Below are positions 45,614 to 57,239 of a stretch of 64,000 bases of DNA, piece by piece. Where the stretch lies: assembly GCA_947259005.1 (NCBI GenBank), contig CAMYKP010000006.1:620001-684000 (forward strand), written 5' to 3'. Both the position numbers and the translations under genes were made by a program. The notes below the pieces were generated by a model, which had not been told where the DNA came from, did no database searches, and saw nothing but the letters and a program-made list of their open reading frames with translations. Source of the stretch: an uncultured Parasphingopyxis sp. GTDB taxonomy: Bacteria; Pseudomonadota; Alphaproteobacteria; Sphingomonadales; Sphingomonadaceae. How positions within the stretch are numbered: position 1 is the stretch's first letter; each line of letters begins with the position of its first letter.

Positions 45614-47073
45614 CGCGCCATATCCTCGCCATTGATCAGGGCACTACCTCCAGCCGTGCGATCCTGTTCGACGAAAGCGGAAAACCGCTCACAAGTTCTG
45701 CTAGGGAATTTCCACAACACTATCCCCAGGACGGCTGGGTCGAGCATGATCCGGAAGATATCTGGCGCGATACCGTAGCGGCAGTCAAAGACGTGATGAC
45801 AGAAGAAACGGTTGCCATCGGCATAACCAATCAGCGCGAGACCATTGTCCTGTGGGACCGGGAAACCGGCAAGCCGCTTCACAACGCGATCGTCTGGCAG
45901 GACCGCCGGACTGCGGAGACGTGCCGAAAGCTAAAAGCCGACGGCCATGAGGAGATGATCAGGGCGAAGACCGGCCTGCTCCTCGACCCCTATTTCAGCG
46001 CGACCAAGCTCGCCTGGCTGCTCGATCATGTCGATGGCGCACGCGAAGCCGCCGCCCGTGGGGAACTGGCCGCAGGAACCATCGACAGTTTCCTCCTGTG
46101 GCGGCTCACCGGTGGTAAGGTGCATGCAACGGATATCACCAATGCCGGGCGGACGATGCTGTGCAACATCCATAGCGGTGAATGGGATGACGAGCTGCTG
46201 AAGCTCTTTGGTATCGATGCGAGCCTTCTCCCGCAAATTGCTGGAAATTCCGAAATTTATGGCGAAACCGATCCGGCACTGTTTGGCCGCGCCATTCCCA
46301 TTGCCGGCATGGCCGGAGACCAGCAGGCGGCGCTGATAGGCCAGGCCTGTTTCAAACCCGGCATGGTCAAATCCACCTATGGCACCGGCTGCTTCCTGCT
46401 GCTCAACACGGGTACCGAGGCCGTCACCTCGCACAATCGCCTGCTGACCACGCCCGCCTACAAGATCGGCGCGGACATCACCTATGCGCTCGAAGGCTCG
46501 ATCTTCGTTGCGGGCGCAGCGATCCAGTGGCTGCGCGACAAGCTGGGGCTGATCGAGGAGGCAGGCGAAACCGCCGCTATCGCAAAGGCTGCGCCTGACA
46601 ATCACGGCGTCTATCTGGTCCCCGCCTTTGTAGGCCTTGGCGCGCCGCACTGGGAACCGGGCGCGCGCGGACTGATTTCCGGCATGACGCTGGACACAAC
46701 CGCCGAGCATATCGTCCGCGCGACGCTGGAATCGATTGCCTATCAGACGCGTGACCTTGTCGATGCAATGCGCGCCGATGGTGCCGACGAACCGCAAACG
46801 CTGCGTATCGATGGCGGCATGGCACAGAATGACTGGTTCGCGCAGTTTCTCAGCGACATATTGGAAGCGCCCGTCGAGCGACCGGAAAGCCATGAAACCA
46901 CGGCATTGGGCGCAGCCTATCTGGCGGGACTGGCGACGGGTATGTGGAACGGGCTGGATGATCTTTCCGCCCATTGGGAAGCCGCCGGACGATTTGAGCC
47001 GGCAATGGAGGACGAACAGCGCGATGCCTTGCTCAAAGGATGGCGCGACGCGCTCAATCGCACTCTGGGCTAA
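45610..47073 (+). CDS. glpK: Glycerol kinase
   Basis: A 487-residue FGGY-family kinase making glycerol-3-phosphate from glycerol and ATP. It begins [22 protein letters not shown] and has [43 protein letters not shown] near residue 255, and the FGGY-signature-like region ending [17 protein letters not shown]. The GTG start overlaps the glpD stop (GTGA), so translation is coupled. It supplies the substrate of GlpD. Confidence 0.96.
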   Translation: MTRHILAIDQGTTSSRAILFDESGKPLTSSAREFPQHYPQDGWVEHDPEDIWRDTVAAVKDVMTEETVAIGITNQRETIVLWDRETGKPLHNAIVWQDRRTAETCRKLKADGHEEMIRAKTGLLLDPYFSATKLAWLLDHVDGAREAAARGELAAGTIDSFLLWRLTGGKVHATDITNAGRTMLCNIHSGEWDDELLKLFGIDASLLPQIAGNSEIYGETDPALFGRAIPIAGMAGDQQAALIGQACFKPGMVKSTYGTGCFLLLNTGTEAVTSHNRLLTTPAYKIGADITYALEGSIFVAGAAIQWLRDKLGLIEEAGETAAIAKAAPDNHGVYLVPAFVGLGAPHWEPGARGLISGMTLDTTAEHIVRATLESIAYQTRDLVDAMRADGADEPQTLRIDGGMAQNDWFAQFLSDILEAPVERPESHETTALGAAYLAGLATGMWNGLDDLSAHWEAAGRFEPAMEDEQRDALLKGWRDALNRTLG

Positions 47074-47156
47074 TGCCGTAATTCCCCATCGTGATACGGT
47101 GCAATCCGTATTTAAAAGAAACGATTGGACTATAGTTGTGGGTCAGGAGGACAGTC

Positions 47157-47690
47157 ATGGACCGCTACACGAAAACCGCCATCGCTTTGCACTGGATAAT
47201 CGCTCTGCTGGTTATCGCGAATATCGGGCTCGCTGAACTCACCGAGGATTTATCGCGTGAAGCCAGAGGCCCCTATATGGACATCCACAAGGCCATCGGC
47301 ATTTCGGTGCTGGTTCTGACGCTCGCCCGGATCGCATGGCGTATCGGCCATAAACCGCCGCCGCTGCCCGCCTCGATGCCCGCCTGGCAAACCGCGACGG
47401 CACGGCTTACCCATTTCGCCTTCTACCTGCTGCTGATCATGTTGCCACTTAGCGGCTGGATATGGATGTCAACCTATCCCGCACCATTTGCTTATTTCGG
47501 GCTCTTCGATATGCCGCTATGGCCGGTTGCCGGACAGGAAGTACTCGGAGAAACTCTGCATGAAGGCCATGAGATCATGGGCAAAGCGATGATCGTACTC
47601 GTCGTGCTTCATGTCCTCGGCGCGCTGAAACATCTGATCATCGACAAGGATGGCAGCTTTCAGAGGATGATGCCGGGTGGCTCCGCCTAG
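47157..47690 (+). CDS. Cytochrome b561-type protein
   Basis: A 177-residue membrane protein of four helices with a cytochrome b561 (CybB-like) pattern. Haem-ligand histidines are in TAIALHWIIALLV, YMDIHKAIGISVL, LTHFAFYLLLIM and the final GHEIMGKAMIVLVVLHVLGALKHLI. It is likely an electron carrier between quinol and a periplasmic partner or superoxide. AGGAGG seven bases before the ATG makes the start secure. Its stop overlaps the hydrolase gene within a CTAG. Confidence 0.9.
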   Translation: MDRYTKTAIALHWIIALLVIANIGLAELTEDLSREARGPYMDIHKAIGISVLVLTLARIAWRIGHKPPPLPASMPAWQTATARLTHFAFYLLLIMLPLSGWIWMSTYPAPFAYFGLFDMPLWPVAGQEVLGETLHEGHEIMGKAMIVLVVLHVLGALKHLIIDKDGSFQRMMPGGSA

Positions 47691-48736
47691 AAGCTGAGCG
47701 GCGTCCATTCCTCATCGGCGTTAAGCGGCGCGAAAATCTGATCGATCAGGTGATCGGAAACATCTTCCGCCGTCGCCGGATTCCATTTCGGATCATTGTC
47801 CTTGTCGACGATAACGGCGCGAACACCTTCCAGGAAATCATGCCGCTGCACGACATGCGCACCTACGCGATATTCGACGACCATCTCTTCGGCAAAGTCC
47901 GTCTGCCGGGCGCCTTGCGCCAGCAAATACAGCGAAACCTTGCAGGTTTGCGGGGATTTGGTGTGGAGCGTCGCCAGTTCCTTTTGCGCCCATTCCGAAC
48001 CATCGGCTGCGAGCGCCGCGAGGATATCCTCATAGCGATCCGAGGCGAACAGCCGGTCGATCTTCTCGAGATTACCCATGATCCGTGCCTCGGGCGGCTC
48101 GACAGAGGCCTCATCGAGGATCGCTTCAATGGACTGTGGGTCTGCCGCGATCTTAGCCTTCACCTCTTCCAGAGCTTCAGACGACAGATAATGCGTCGCC
48201 AACCCCAGGGCGAGGCATTCCGCGCCGTCGATCCGCGCGCCGGTTAATGCAAGAAACTGCCCGGCGCGGCCCGGCAGGCGCGACAGATACCAGCCACCGC
48301 CGACATCGGGGAAAAGGCCGATCCCGGTCTCCGGCATGGCAAAACGCGTATGCTCGGTCGCCACGCGATATTTGCAGGGCAGAGACAGGCCGACGCCCCC
48401 GCCCATCGTAATCCCGTCCATGAAAGCGACAGTCGATTTGGCATAGGTGAAAAGCAGATGGTTGAGCCGGTATTCTGTGTGGAAAAATTCGCGCGCCTTC
48501 ACTCCGTCCGTCGCGCCACTCTCGGCGAGCATCCGAATATCGCCGCCAGCACAGAATCCTCGGCCTTCCGCATGATCGATCAACACGACCTCGACGGCCG
48601 GGTTCTCGCGCCATGCCAGCAATGCCTCGATAGCGGCCTCGCACATGGCGGCGGTGAGCGCATGGAGCGCCTTGGGACGATTGAGGCGGAGCCGCGCGGC
48701 CTTGCCTTCGACAGTGGTGATAAGATCTTCGGTCAT
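47687..48736 (-). CDS. 3-hydroxyisobutyryl-CoA hydrolase
   Basis: A 349-residue crotonase-fold enzyme with the longer C-terminal part of HIBYL-CoA hydrolase. It shows RLNRPKALHALTAAMCEA, the oxyanion segments RGFCAGGDIR and MDGITMGGGVGLSLPCKYRVATE, then MPETGIGLFPDVGGGWYLSRL, where hydrolases carry the acid/base residue. In valine breakdown it frees 3-hydroxyisobutyrate from its CoA ester, and MmsB oxidises that product; mmsB lies at 62 kb in this window. An in-frame ATG 87 bases upstream is less likely. Confidence 0.92.
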   Translation of the reverse strand: MTEDLITTVEGKAARLRLNRPKALHALTAAMCEAAIEALLAWRENPAVEVVLIDHAEGRGFCAGGDIRMLAESGATDGVKAREFFHTEYRLNHLLFTYAKSTVAFMDGITMGGGVGLSLPCKYRVATEHTRFAMPETGIGLFPDVGGGWYLSRLPGRAGQFLALTGARIDGAECLALGLATHYLSSEALEEVKAKIAADPQSIEAILDEASVEPPEARIMGNLEKIDRLFASDRYEDILAALAADGSEWAQKELATLHTKSPQTCKVSLYLLAQGARQTDFAEEMVVEYRVGAHVVQRHDFLEGVRAVIVDKDNDPKWNPATAEDVSDHLIDQIFAPLNADEEWTPLSF

Positions 48737-48841
48737 GTGCACTGTGATAGCTTGGCGGTTGCCCCCCGTCACCCCGAACTTGGCGGTGCCGGAACCAAAA
48801 CAACGCTTGAAACGCAAGGCCATGACGCACAGCTAGGATAG

Positions 48842-49816
<975 letters not shown>

Positions 49817-49856
49817 CCAGAAGGATTCGCCAATATCGGGGATTCGCGCTAACTAG

Positions 49857-49871
49857 GTTTCAAAATGAAAC
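49857..49871. promoter_or_regulatory. Palindrome GTTTCAAAATGAAAC upstream of aldehyde dehydrogenase
   Basis: A perfect 6-3-6 palindrome ends 13 bases before the aldehyde dehydrogenase start, in the place of a leader or operator. It resembles TetR-type operators, though none is assigned. No regulator gene is adjacent. Confidence 0.4.
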
Positions 49872-49884
49872 AGAGGATAACGCC

Positions 49885-51333
49885 ATGGCCGATGCAGACC
49901 CGCAAATCGTAAACAGGGAGGCCATGCTCGCGGCGCTCGAAAAGCAGCGCGCCGCCTTTACGGCAGAACTTCCGGTCAGCGCGACAGTCCGCAAGGAACG
50001 GCTGACCCGGGTCGGCAGGCTACTTGTCGATAATGCGGATGCTCTGTGCGATGCAATGAGCGAGGATTTCGGCCACCGCTCCAAAGACCAGTCGATGATG
50101 ACCGATCTCGTATCGGCGCTCGGCGAGGTCAAATATGCCCTCAAGCATGTCGACAAATGGATGAAACCGGAAAAGCGCGGCGTACGCTTTCCGCTCGGCC
50201 TGTTCGGTGCTCGGGCCCGGATCGAATATCAACCCAAGGGTGTTGTCGGGATAATCTCGCCCTGGAATTTTCCGGTCCAGCTGACCTTCAGCCCGCTCGC
50301 CGATGTGCTTGCGGCCGGAAACCGCGCAATGATCAAGATGAGCGAGTTTACGCCTGTCACCAGCGCGCTGGTGGAAAAGCTGATCGGCGAGAGTTTCTCC
50401 CCCGAAGAGATTGCCGTGTTCAACGGCGACGCGGACGTCGGCCAGGCTTTTTCCGGCCTTCCTTTCGACCATCTGCTGTTCACCGGTGCGACCAGTGTCG
50501 GCAAACATATCCTTCATGCCGCCGCCGACAGCCTGACCCCGGTGACGCTGGAACTGGGCGGCAAATCGCCGACGATCTTTGGGGAGAGTGCAGATATCGC
50601 GCGCGGCACAAGTCGCGTGGCCATGGGCAAGATGATGAATGCCGGGCAGATCTGTCTTGCGCCCGATTACATGATGGTGCCAGAGAACCAGGAAGGCGAG
50701 GTAATCCAGGGCCTGAGTGCCGCCGTTGCCGAACAATATCCGACCTTGGATGCCAATGACGATTATACATCGATCATCAATGACCGTCACTACGAGCGAC
50801 TGCAGGGCTATCTTAAAGATGCTGCCGAAAAAGGCGCGGAACTGGTGGAGGTCAATCCGGGCAATGAGGATTTCAGTGCCTCCAACAAACGCAAGATGCC
50901 GCTCACCATCGTCCGCAACCCGACCGACGACATGAAGGTGATGCAGGAGGAGATTTTCGGGCCCGTCCTGCCGATCAAGACATACAAGAATGTCAGTGAG
51001 GCGATCGACTATGTGAACGCCCATGATCGTCCACTCGGGCTCTATTATTTCGGCAGCGATTCCGCCGAAGAGCAGACGGTATTGTCCAAAACGATTTCAG
51101 GTGGGGCGACGGTCAATGACGTGATCTTCCATATCGCGATGGACGAACTGCCCTTTGGCGGCGTCGGCCCCTCGGGCATGGGGTCCTATACCGGGCACGA
51201 AGGATTCAAGACATTCAGCCATGCGAAGAGCGTTTATAGCCAGCCCAAGATGGACATTTCGAAACTGGGTGGATTCAAGCCGCCTTATGGAAAAACCACG
51301 AAAAATACGATAAAGCGTGAATTGGAGATTTGA
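49885..51333 (+). CDS. Aldehyde dehydrogenase, coniferyl-aldehyde type
   Basis: A 482-residue NAD(P)-dependent aldehyde dehydrogenase. It has GIISPWNFPVQLTFSPLADVLAAGN, the GATSVGKHI loop, the general-base Glu in LELGGKSP, and the catalytic Cys in NAGQICLAPDY. The helical N-terminus, the short YGKTTKNTIKREL end and the FGGVGPSGMGSYTGHEGFKTFS motif fit the coniferyl aldehyde dehydrogenase/ALDH3-like group, which also oxidises long-chain aldehydes. A GTTTCA/TGAAAC palindrome precedes it. Confidence 0.9.
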   Translation: MADADPQIVNREAMLAALEKQRAAFTAELPVSATVRKERLTRVGRLLVDNADALCDAMSEDFGHRSKDQSMMTDLVSALGEVKYALKHVDKWMKPEKRGVRFPLGLFGARARIEYQPKGVVGIISPWNFPVQLTFSPLADVLAAGNRAMIKMSEFTPVTSALVEKLIGESFSPEEIAVFNGDADVGQAFSGLPFDHLLFTGATSVGKHILHAAADSLTPVTLELGGKSPTIFGESADIARGTSRVAMGKMMNAGQICLAPDYMMVPENQEGEVIQGLSAAVAEQYPTLDANDDYTSIINDRHYERLQGYLKDAAEKGAELVEVNPGNEDFSASNKRKMPLTIVRNPTDDMKVMQEEIFGPVLPIKTYKNVSEAIDYVNAHDRPLGLYYFGSDSAEEQTVLSKTISGGATVNDVIFHIAMDELPFGGVGPSGMGSYTGHEGFKTFSHAKSVYSQPKMDISKLGGFKPPYGKTTKNTIKRELEI

Positions 51334-51365
51334 GCGAATTGCCACGCAACAAGGGGAGAAACATC

Positions 51366-51665
51366 ATGCGAGGAGTGATTGTTATCGGCACGGCAATTGC
51401 CGGAATGACACTGATCCCGACGGCAGCTGTCTCTCAAGATACGCAAGAAGCAGCGGAAGAGGATGTTGTTCGCACGGACCCCGATGCCATTCGATGCCGG
51501 ACCCGCCGGGTTACCGGATCAAACGCTCGCCGCCTCCGCGTGTGCATGACCAATGCCCAATGGGAGGAGACAGCCCGGAACGGTGGAAGGGATGCCGCGA
51601 CGGTTGTCCAGGATGAAAGCAGGCGATCCGGCCTTCGCGGCATTAATTGCCCACCCGCTTGCTGA
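51366..51665 (+). CDS. Small exported protein, unknown
   Basis: A 99-residue protein with a signal peptide (GVIVIGTAIAGMTLIPTAAVSQ, cleavage near residue 24). The mature part has RCRTRRVTGSNARRLRVCMTNAQWEE and a C-terminal CPPAC, with four cysteines that could form disulfides. The arginine-rich R-V-T-G-S-x-x-x-R-x-R-V-C pattern is one I associate with small sphingomonad secreted proteins, but no function is known. A GGGGAGAAACATC site precedes it. Confidence 0.6.
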   Translation: MRGVIVIGTAIAGMTLIPTAAVSQDTQEAAEEDVVRTDPDAIRCRTRRVTGSNARRLRVCMTNAQWEETARNGGRDAATVVQDESRRSGLRGINCPPAC

Positions 51666-51685
51666 TGCAAGGTTGGGCTGAACGC

Positions 51686-53656
51686 CTATTCGAATTCCAG
51701 GATCACATCGTCGGCAGCGAGGCTATCGCCTTCGGCTGCCGAAACCGCACTCACCACGCCCGCCTTTTCTGCGCGAAGGATATTCTCCATCTTCATCGCT
51801 TCGACGACCGCAAGCGGCTGACCAGCTTCTACCTTGTCACCTTCGCCGACATGCAACGCGGTTATCAGGCCCGGCATCGGGCACAACAGATATTTTGAAA
51901 GATCCGGCGGGACTTTTTCGATCATGTGCTGAGCGAGATGGGCTATGCGCTTCGGAAGCACGCGGACGGTATGACTCGCGCCCCGCGCGGTCAGCGTGAA
52001 TCCATAGCGGCCCGTCTTGATCTTCACCGTAAGCGGCGCGCTCTCAAACTCAGCTTCGACGATCCGGTCGCCCGGCGCATAGGCCATGGAAAGCCCGGTC
52101 GGCTCGCCATCCACCGACACATCGTCAAGATCGACATGGACTTCATGAGTCGCGCCATCGATCTCCACGACCCAGTCGGCCGGCGGGCGTAGCGACCCGT
52201 CCAGCTGACCCGATACACGCCGGGCACGATCAGCATGCGCTGTCGCGGCAAAAGCCGATATCGCCGAGAGGCGTTTCAGCAATGCGCTATCGGCGGGCGC
52301 GCCCTCGAACCCGTCCGGATATTCCTCGGCAATAAAATTGGTCGTGATCTCGCCCGAGCGGAAACGCGGATGCTGCATCAGAGCCGAGAGGAAATCGAGA
52401 TTGTGGCCAAGGCCTTCCAGCTCGAACTTGTCGAGCGCCTCGATCTGCAGATCGATCGCCGCCTCGCGCGTTTCGGCATAGGTGATGAGCTTGGCGATCA
52501 TCGGATCGTAGAACATCGAGACCTCGCCGCCTTCGGCGACACCGTCATCTACCCGGATACCTGATCCTTCTTCCGGCGGATCGTAACGAACGAGCCGGCC
52601 GATGGACGGCAGGAAGCCGCGATACGGATCCTCGGCATAGACGCGGTTTTCGACCGACCAGCCGTTGAGCGTGATGTCGTCCTGCTTGAAGGGCAGCTTC
52701 TCGCCTGCGGCAACACGGATCATCTGCTCGACAAGGTCGACGCCGGTGATGTTCTCGGTCACCGGATGCTCGACCTGGAGCCGGGTGTTCATTTCGAGGA
52801 AGTAGAAGCTCTTGTCCGCCCCGACGATCAGCTCGACCGTGCCGGCGCTGTGATAATCCACGGCGGCAGCCAGCGCGACGGCCTGTTCACCCATCGCTTT
52901 GCGCATTTCCGGATCGACGAATGGCGACGGCGCTTCCTCTACCACCTTTTGATGCCGGCGCTGGATCGAGCATTCGCGCTCGCCCAGATAGACGATATTG
53001 CCATGCTTATCGCCGATGATCTGGATCTCGATATGGCGCGGCTGTTCGATGAATTTCTCGATAAACACGCGGTCATCGCCGAAGCTTGCGAGCCCCTCGC
53101 GCTTCGTGGCTTCAAAGCCTTCGCGGACATCTTTCTCGTTCCAGGCAAGGCGCATCCCCTTGCCGCCCCCGCCGGCCGAGGCCTTCATCATCACCGGGTA
53201 GCCGATCTCGCCGGAAATCTTCACCGCATGCTCGGTATCGTCAATCTCCCCGACATGGCCTGGAACGACGCTGACGCCCGCTTTCTTGGCGAGTTTCTTC
53301 GATTCAATTTTGTCGCCCATTGCAGCGATTGCGTCGGGCGGCGGCCCAATAAAGGCGACGCCCTCTTCAGCCAGTGCCTTCGCAAAGCTTTCGCGTTCGG
53401 AGAGGAAGCCATAACCCGGATGCACAGCCTCAGCGCCGGTATCCTTGCACGCCTGAATGATCTTATCGGCGATCAGATAGGATTCCGCTGCTGGTGAAGG
53501 CCCGATATGCACGGCCTCGTCCGCCATCTCGACATGGGGCGAACGCGCATCGGCATCGGAATACACCGCGACCGTTGCGATCCCCATTTTCTGGGCGCTA
53601 CGGATAACCCGGCACGCAATTTCGCCGCGATTGGCAATCAGGATTTTTTTGAACAC
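51686..53656 (-). CDS. pccA: Propionyl-CoA (acetyl-CoA type) carboxylase alpha subunit
   Basis: A 656-residue protein with three parts. The biotin carboxylase has FKKILIANRGEIACRVIRSAQKMG and ASAGGGGKGMR with ATP-grasp residues, EMNTRLQVEHPVTE near 290. A BT/linker region follows, and the C-terminal biotin carrier domain ends with VEAMKMEN, where the lysine is biotinylated. The start is GTG preceded by AAAGGC. With PccB it makes methylmalonyl-CoA. It is the last gene of the cluster, behind bioB. Confidence 0.94.
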   Translation of the reverse strand: MFKKILIANRGEIACRVIRSAQKMGIATVAVYSDADARSPHVEMADEAVHIGPSPAAESYLIADKIIQACKDTGAEAVHPGYGFLSERESFAKALAEEGVAFIGPPPDAIAAMGDKIESKKLAKKAGVSVVPGHVGEIDDTEHAVKISGEIGYPVMMKASAGGGGKGMRLAWNEKDVREGFEATKREGLASFGDDRVFIEKFIEQPRHIEIQIIGDKHGNIVYLGERECSIQRRHQKVVEEAPSPFVDPEMRKAMGEQAVALAAAVDYHSAGTVELIVGADKSFYFLEMNTRLQVEHPVTENITGVDLVEQMIRVAAGEKLPFKQDDITLNGWSVENRVYAEDPYRGFLPSIGRLVRYDPPEEGSGIRVDDGVAEGGEVSMFYDPMIAKLITYAETREAAIDLQIEALDKFELEGLGHNLDFLSALMQHPRFRSGEITTNFIAEEYPDGFEGAPADSALLKRLSAISAFAATAHADRARRVSGQLDGSLRPPADWVVEIDGATHEVHVDLDDVSVDGEPTGLSMAYAPGDRIVEAEFESAPLTVKIKTGRYGFTLTARGASHTVRVLPKRIAHLAQHMIEKVPPDLSKYLLCPMPGLITALHVGEGDKVEAGQPLAVVEAMKMENILRAEKAGVVSAVSAAEGDSLAADDVILEFE

Positions 53657-53698
53657 GCCTTTAGTTACTCCCTGACGGCGACACTTTTCCGGTCGCCA

Positions 53699-54094
53699 TT
53701 ATTGTGTTTCCAACATCAGATTACGCAGCGCCTCGATCCGGTCACGCGTCATGTCTGCACGGCAGCCATGATAGAGCATCGGTTCGGCACTGCCGCCGCG
53801 CATATGATAGCTCCAGACCGCGCAATGCTCGTCGCGCAGCGTAATCCAGGCACGCTGGGCCGTACGCAGCCGCTCCTCGCCGCTGGGGCGATCGTCGCCC
53901 TCATCAGCATTTGAGAGATGGACGCGCGCATATTCGAGCACTTCATCCCACAGCGCATTGAGCTCGGCATCGGCCTGTTCGAAATCCCACCGGGCGCAGG
54001 CGTTCATCGGCTGCTGCGGCAGGTTGCCCCAGTCTGCGCATGCCTCTTCGCTGGGCACGAACTGCATCGTAGCAAAGAGGATTACGCCCAGCAT
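53699..54094 (-). CDS. LprI/DUF1311-like exported protein
   Basis: A 131-residue protein with a signal peptide (MLGVILFATMQFVPSEEACA). The mature part fits the LprI-like lysozyme-inhibitor/DUF1311 family: CARWDFEQADAELNALWDEVLEYAR, the AQRAWITLRDEHC block and RIEALRNLMLE. Cysteines should form disulfides. It begins 4 bases after the bioB stop, between bioB and pccA, an unexpected place for an exported protein in a propionate operon. Confidence 0.8.
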   Translation of the reverse strand: MLGVILFATMQFVPSEEACADWGNLPQQPMNACARWDFEQADAELNALWDEVLEYARVHLSNADEGDDRPSGEERLRTAQRAWITLRDEHCAVWSYHMRGGSAEPMLYHGCRADMTRDRIEALRNLMLETQ

Positions 54095-54098
54095 CGCC

Positions 54099-55103
54099 CT
54101 ACTCCGCCGCTTCCATTTCGGCGCGCATCGGCTCCTCACCCTCTAGCGGTACCAGCCCCAGTTTCTCGAACAGCGCTGCATCGGCATCGTCGCCACGATT
54201 GCCGGTTGTCAGCAGCTTGTCGCCGGTGAAAATGCTGTTCGCGCCGGCCATGAAACACAGCGCCTGCACAGCTTCCGACATGCTTTCGCGGCCGGCCGAC
54301 AGGCGCACCATCGAGCGCGGCATGGTAATCCGCGCGACTGCGACCGTCCGGACGAATTCGAGATCGTCGATCTTCGCATCGGGAACGTCATGCAGGATGT
54401 CACCCAGCACGGTGCCTTTCACCGGCACCAGCGCGTTGACGGGGACGCTTTCGGGGTGGCGCTCCAACGTTGCGAGGGCGTGGATGAAGCCGACGCGATC
54501 TTCACGATCTTCGCCCATACCGACGATCCCGCCGGAACAGACATTTATGCCAGATTTCCTAACATTATCAAGGGTTTCGAGCCGTTCTGCAAAGGTCCGG
54601 GTCGAGATCACCTCTTCATAGCGTTCGGGCGAAGTATCGATATTGTGGTTGTAATAATCGAGCCCCGCTTCGCTCAGCATCTCGGCCTGTTTCGGCGTCA
54701 GCATGCCCAGCGTCATGCAGGTTTCGAGCCCCATCTGGCGCACGCCCTTCACGATCTCGACGATCGCGGGCATGTCCCGGTCCTTCGGGTTGCGCCAGGC
54801 CGCGCCCATGCAGAAACGCTGCGACCCCGCATCCTTGGCCTGCGCCGCCGATTGCAGCACCTGGCGCACATCCATCAGCTTGGTCGCCTCCACGCCGCTA
54901 TCGGCATGAACGGACTGCGAGCAATAGCCGCAATCCTCGGGGCAGCCGCCGGTCTTGATCGACAGCAAGGTGCACAGCTGCACCTCCCCCGCCGGGTGGT
55001 TTTCGCGGTGAACGGTCTGCGCCTGCCACATCAGTTCGTGAAACGGCAGATCGAAGAGTTCAGCGACTTCTTCGCGGGTCCAGTCGGTGCGGATATCGGT
55101 CAT
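54099..55103 (-). CDS. bioB: Biotin synthase
   Basis: A 334-residue radical-SAM enzyme that inserts sulfur into dethiobiotin. The cluster motif is CPEDCGYC with Cys54, Cys58 and Cys61; [15 protein letters not shown] is diagnostic. [18 protein letters not shown] and NHNIDTSPE follow, and the second-cluster region is present. The start overlaps the scpA stop by 4 bases. Its place between methylmalonyl-CoA mutase and the biotinylated PccA suggests that cofactor and enzyme are made together. No other bio gene is in the window. Confidence 0.97.
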   Translation of the reverse strand: MTDIRTDWTREEVAELFDLPFHELMWQAQTVHRENHPAGEVQLCTLLSIKTGGCPEDCGYCSQSVHADSGVEATKLMDVRQVLQSAAQAKDAGSQRFCMGAAWRNPKDRDMPAIVEIVKGVRQMGLETCMTLGMLTPKQAEMLSEAGLDYYNHNIDTSPERYEEVISTRTFAERLETLDNVRKSGINVCSGGIVGMGEDREDRVGFIHALATLERHPESVPVNALVPVKGTVLGDILHDVPDAKIDDLEFVRTVAVARITMPRSMVRLSAGRESMSEAVQALCFMAGANSIFTGDKLLTTGNRGDDADAALFEKLGLVPLEGEEPMRAEMEAAE

Positions 55104-57235
55104 TCGGCGGCCTCATCGAGTGGTGGGAGGTTATGGCCGAGCAGCTTGAGCACTTCGCCCGCCGCGTCCACCAGATTGGTGCCGGGGCCGAAAATCGCCT
55201 TCACGCCTGCCTCGCGCAGGAAATCATAATCCTGAGCCGGGATCACGCCCCCAGCGATCACCTGTATGTCGGAGCGCCCTGCATCGCCGAGTTTCTGGAT
55301 CAGTTCGGGGATCAGCGTCTTGTGGCCCGCCGCAAGGCTGGAAGCACCGACGACATCGACATCCTTCTCGACCGCCCATTGCGCCGCTTCGCCCGGCGTC
55401 TGGAACAGCGGCCCGCTGACAATCTCGAAACCGAGATCGGCAAAGGCGCTGGCGACGAGATTGGCGCCGCGATCATGGCCGTCCTGACCCATTTTCGCGA
55501 CCATCATCCGGGGCTTGCGGCCAAGCCGCCGTTCGACAGCCTCGACACCCTCGCCCGCCTGCACCCAGCGCGGATCGCCATCATAGGCCCCGCCATAGAT
55601 GCCGCTGACCGGCATGGGCACGGTATCGTAGCGTCCGAAAACATCTTCCATCGCGGACGAAATCTCGCCGAGCGTGCAGCGCGCACGGGCTGCTTCCACG
55701 GCAAGGGCCAGAAGATTGCCGTCGCCCTTCGCCCCTTCGCGGATTGCGGCCAGCGCCGCCTCCGCCGCATCGCTGTCCCGTTCGCTGCGGGTCTGTTCGA
55801 GCCGCGCAATCTGGTCGCGGCGCACCCGGGCATTGTCGATATCGAGAATGTCCATCTCGTCTTCTTCGGCAAGCCGGTATTTGTTGACGCCGACAATCAC
55901 CTGTTCGCCCCGGTCTACCGCCGCCGCCTTGGCTGCGGCTGCTTCCTCGATATTCTTCTTGGGCAGGCCGGCCGCCACGGCTTTCGTCATACCGCCTGCG
56001 GCCTCGACCTCCTCGATCAGCGCCCAGGCCTTGTCCGCCAGTTGCTGGGTAAGCTGCTCGACATAGTATGAGCCGCCCAGCGGATCGGCGACATGGGTGA
56101 TGCCGCTTTCTTCCTGCAGGATGAGCTGGGTGTTGCGGGCAATCCGGGCCGAGCGATCGGTGGGCAGCGCCACCGCCTCGTCGAAAGCGTTGGTGTGGAG
56201 GCTCTGCGTGCCGCCAAGGGTCGCGGCCATTGCCTCGATCGTGGTGCGCACGACATTGTTGTACGGGTCCTGCTCGGTCAGCGAGACGCCGGAGGTCTGG
56301 CAATGGGTGCGCAGCATCTTGGACTTGGGATTCTCAGCGCCGAAATCCGTCATGATCTTGTGCCAGAGCTGACGCGCGGCGCGCATCTTGGCGATCTCCA
56401 TGAAGAAATTCATGCCGATGCCCCAGAAGAAGCTGAGGCGGGGTGCGAAGCTGTCCACTGCCAGCCCCTGGCTCATCGCCGCGCGGACATATTCCATGCC
56501 ATCGGCCAGCGTATAGGCCATTTCCTGAACCGCCGTCGCACCGGCCTCATGCATGTGATAGCCGGAGATCGAGATCGAGTTGAAACGCGGCATATGCTCG
56601 GCCGTATAGGCGATGATGTCGGCAACGATCCGCATCGATGGCTCGGGCGGATAGATATAGGTGTTGCGGACCATGAACTCCTTGAGGATGTCGTTCTGGA
56701 TCGTCCCGGCAAGCTGGTCCTGAGACACGCCCTGTTCTTCCGCCGCGACGATATAGAAGGCGAGCACGGGCAGCACCGCGCCGTTCATCGTCATCGAAAC
56801 GCTCATCTGGTCGAGCGGGATCTGGTCGAACAGGATTTTCATGTCCGCCAGCGTGTCGATCGCTACCCCCGCCTTGCCGACATCGCCAACGACGCGCGGG
56901 TGATCGCTGTCATAGCCCCGGTGCGTGGCGAGATCGAAGGCGACCGAAAGCCCTTTCTGCCCGCCCGCAAGGTTGCGACGGTAGAAGGCGTTGGATTCCT
57001 CGGCCGTTGAAAAGCCCGCATATTGCCGGATCGTCCAGGGGCGGCCCGTGTACATGGACGCATAGGGACCGCGCGTGAACGGCTCGAACCCGGGCAGGCC
57101 GGGGTCGAGGGCATCGGACGCATCATAGGCTGGCTGGACGGCGATCCCCTCCGGCGTGTGCCAGGTGAGATCGCGGCCTTTCACTTCCTTGGAAGCGCGT
57201 TCCTGCCAGTCTGATTTTGTAGGCTTTTCGGTCAT
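55100..57235 (-). CDS. scpA: Methylmalonyl-CoA mutase
   Basis: A 711-residue B12-dependent enzyme turning (R)-methylmalonyl-CoA into succinyl-CoA. The barrel carries [55 protein letters not shown], and [13 protein letters not shown]. The C-terminal B12 domain has [21 protein letters not shown] with the DxHxxG ligand and [15 protein letters not shown]. It is a single-polypeptide type, close in length to E. coli ScpA. Its start is 4 bases after the hydratase stop. Confidence 0.97.
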   Translation of the reverse strand: MTEKPTKSDWQERASKEVKGRDLTWHTPEGIAVQPAYDASDALDPGLPGFEPFTRGPYASMYTGRPWTIRQYAGFSTAEESNAFYRRNLAGGQKGLSVAFDLATHRGYDSDHPRVVGDVGKAGVAIDTLADMKILFDQIPLDQMSVSMTMNGAVLPVLAFYIVAAEEQGVSQDQLAGTIQNDILKEFMVRNTYIYPPEPSMRIVADIIAYTAEHMPRFNSISISGYHMHEAGATAVQEMAYTLADGMEYVRAAMSQGLAVDSFAPRLSFFWGIGMNFFMEIAKMRAARQLWHKIMTDFGAENPKSKMLRTHCQTSGVSLTEQDPYNNVVRTTIEAMAATLGGTQSLHTNAFDEAVALPTDRSARIARNTQLILQEESGITHVADPLGGSYYVEQLTQQLADKAWALIEEVEAAGGMTKAVAAGLPKKNIEEAAAAKAAAVDRGEQVIVGVNKYRLAEEDEMDILDIDNARVRRDQIARLEQTRSERDSDAAEAALAAIREGAKGDGNLLALAVEAARARCTLGEISSAMEDVFGRYDTVPMPVSGIYGGAYDGDPRWVQAGEGVEAVERRLGRKPRMMVAKMGQDGHDRGANLVASAFADLGFEIVSGPLFQTPGEAAQWAVEKDVDVVGASSLAAGHKTLIPELIQKLGDAGRSDIQVIAGGVIPAQDYDFLREAGVKAIFGPGTNLVDAAGEVLKLLGHNLPPLDEAAE

Positions 57236-57239
57236 GCTG

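Noticed and set aside
53666-53696. Terminator between the LprI-like gene and pccA
   Set aside because: A GGCGAC/GTCGCC stem exists but there is no U-run on the minus strand; read-through to pccA is assumed.
56093-57010. 305-codon open frame on the plus strand
   Set aside because: Antisense to methylmalonyl-CoA mutase; His/Arg-rich shadow composition.
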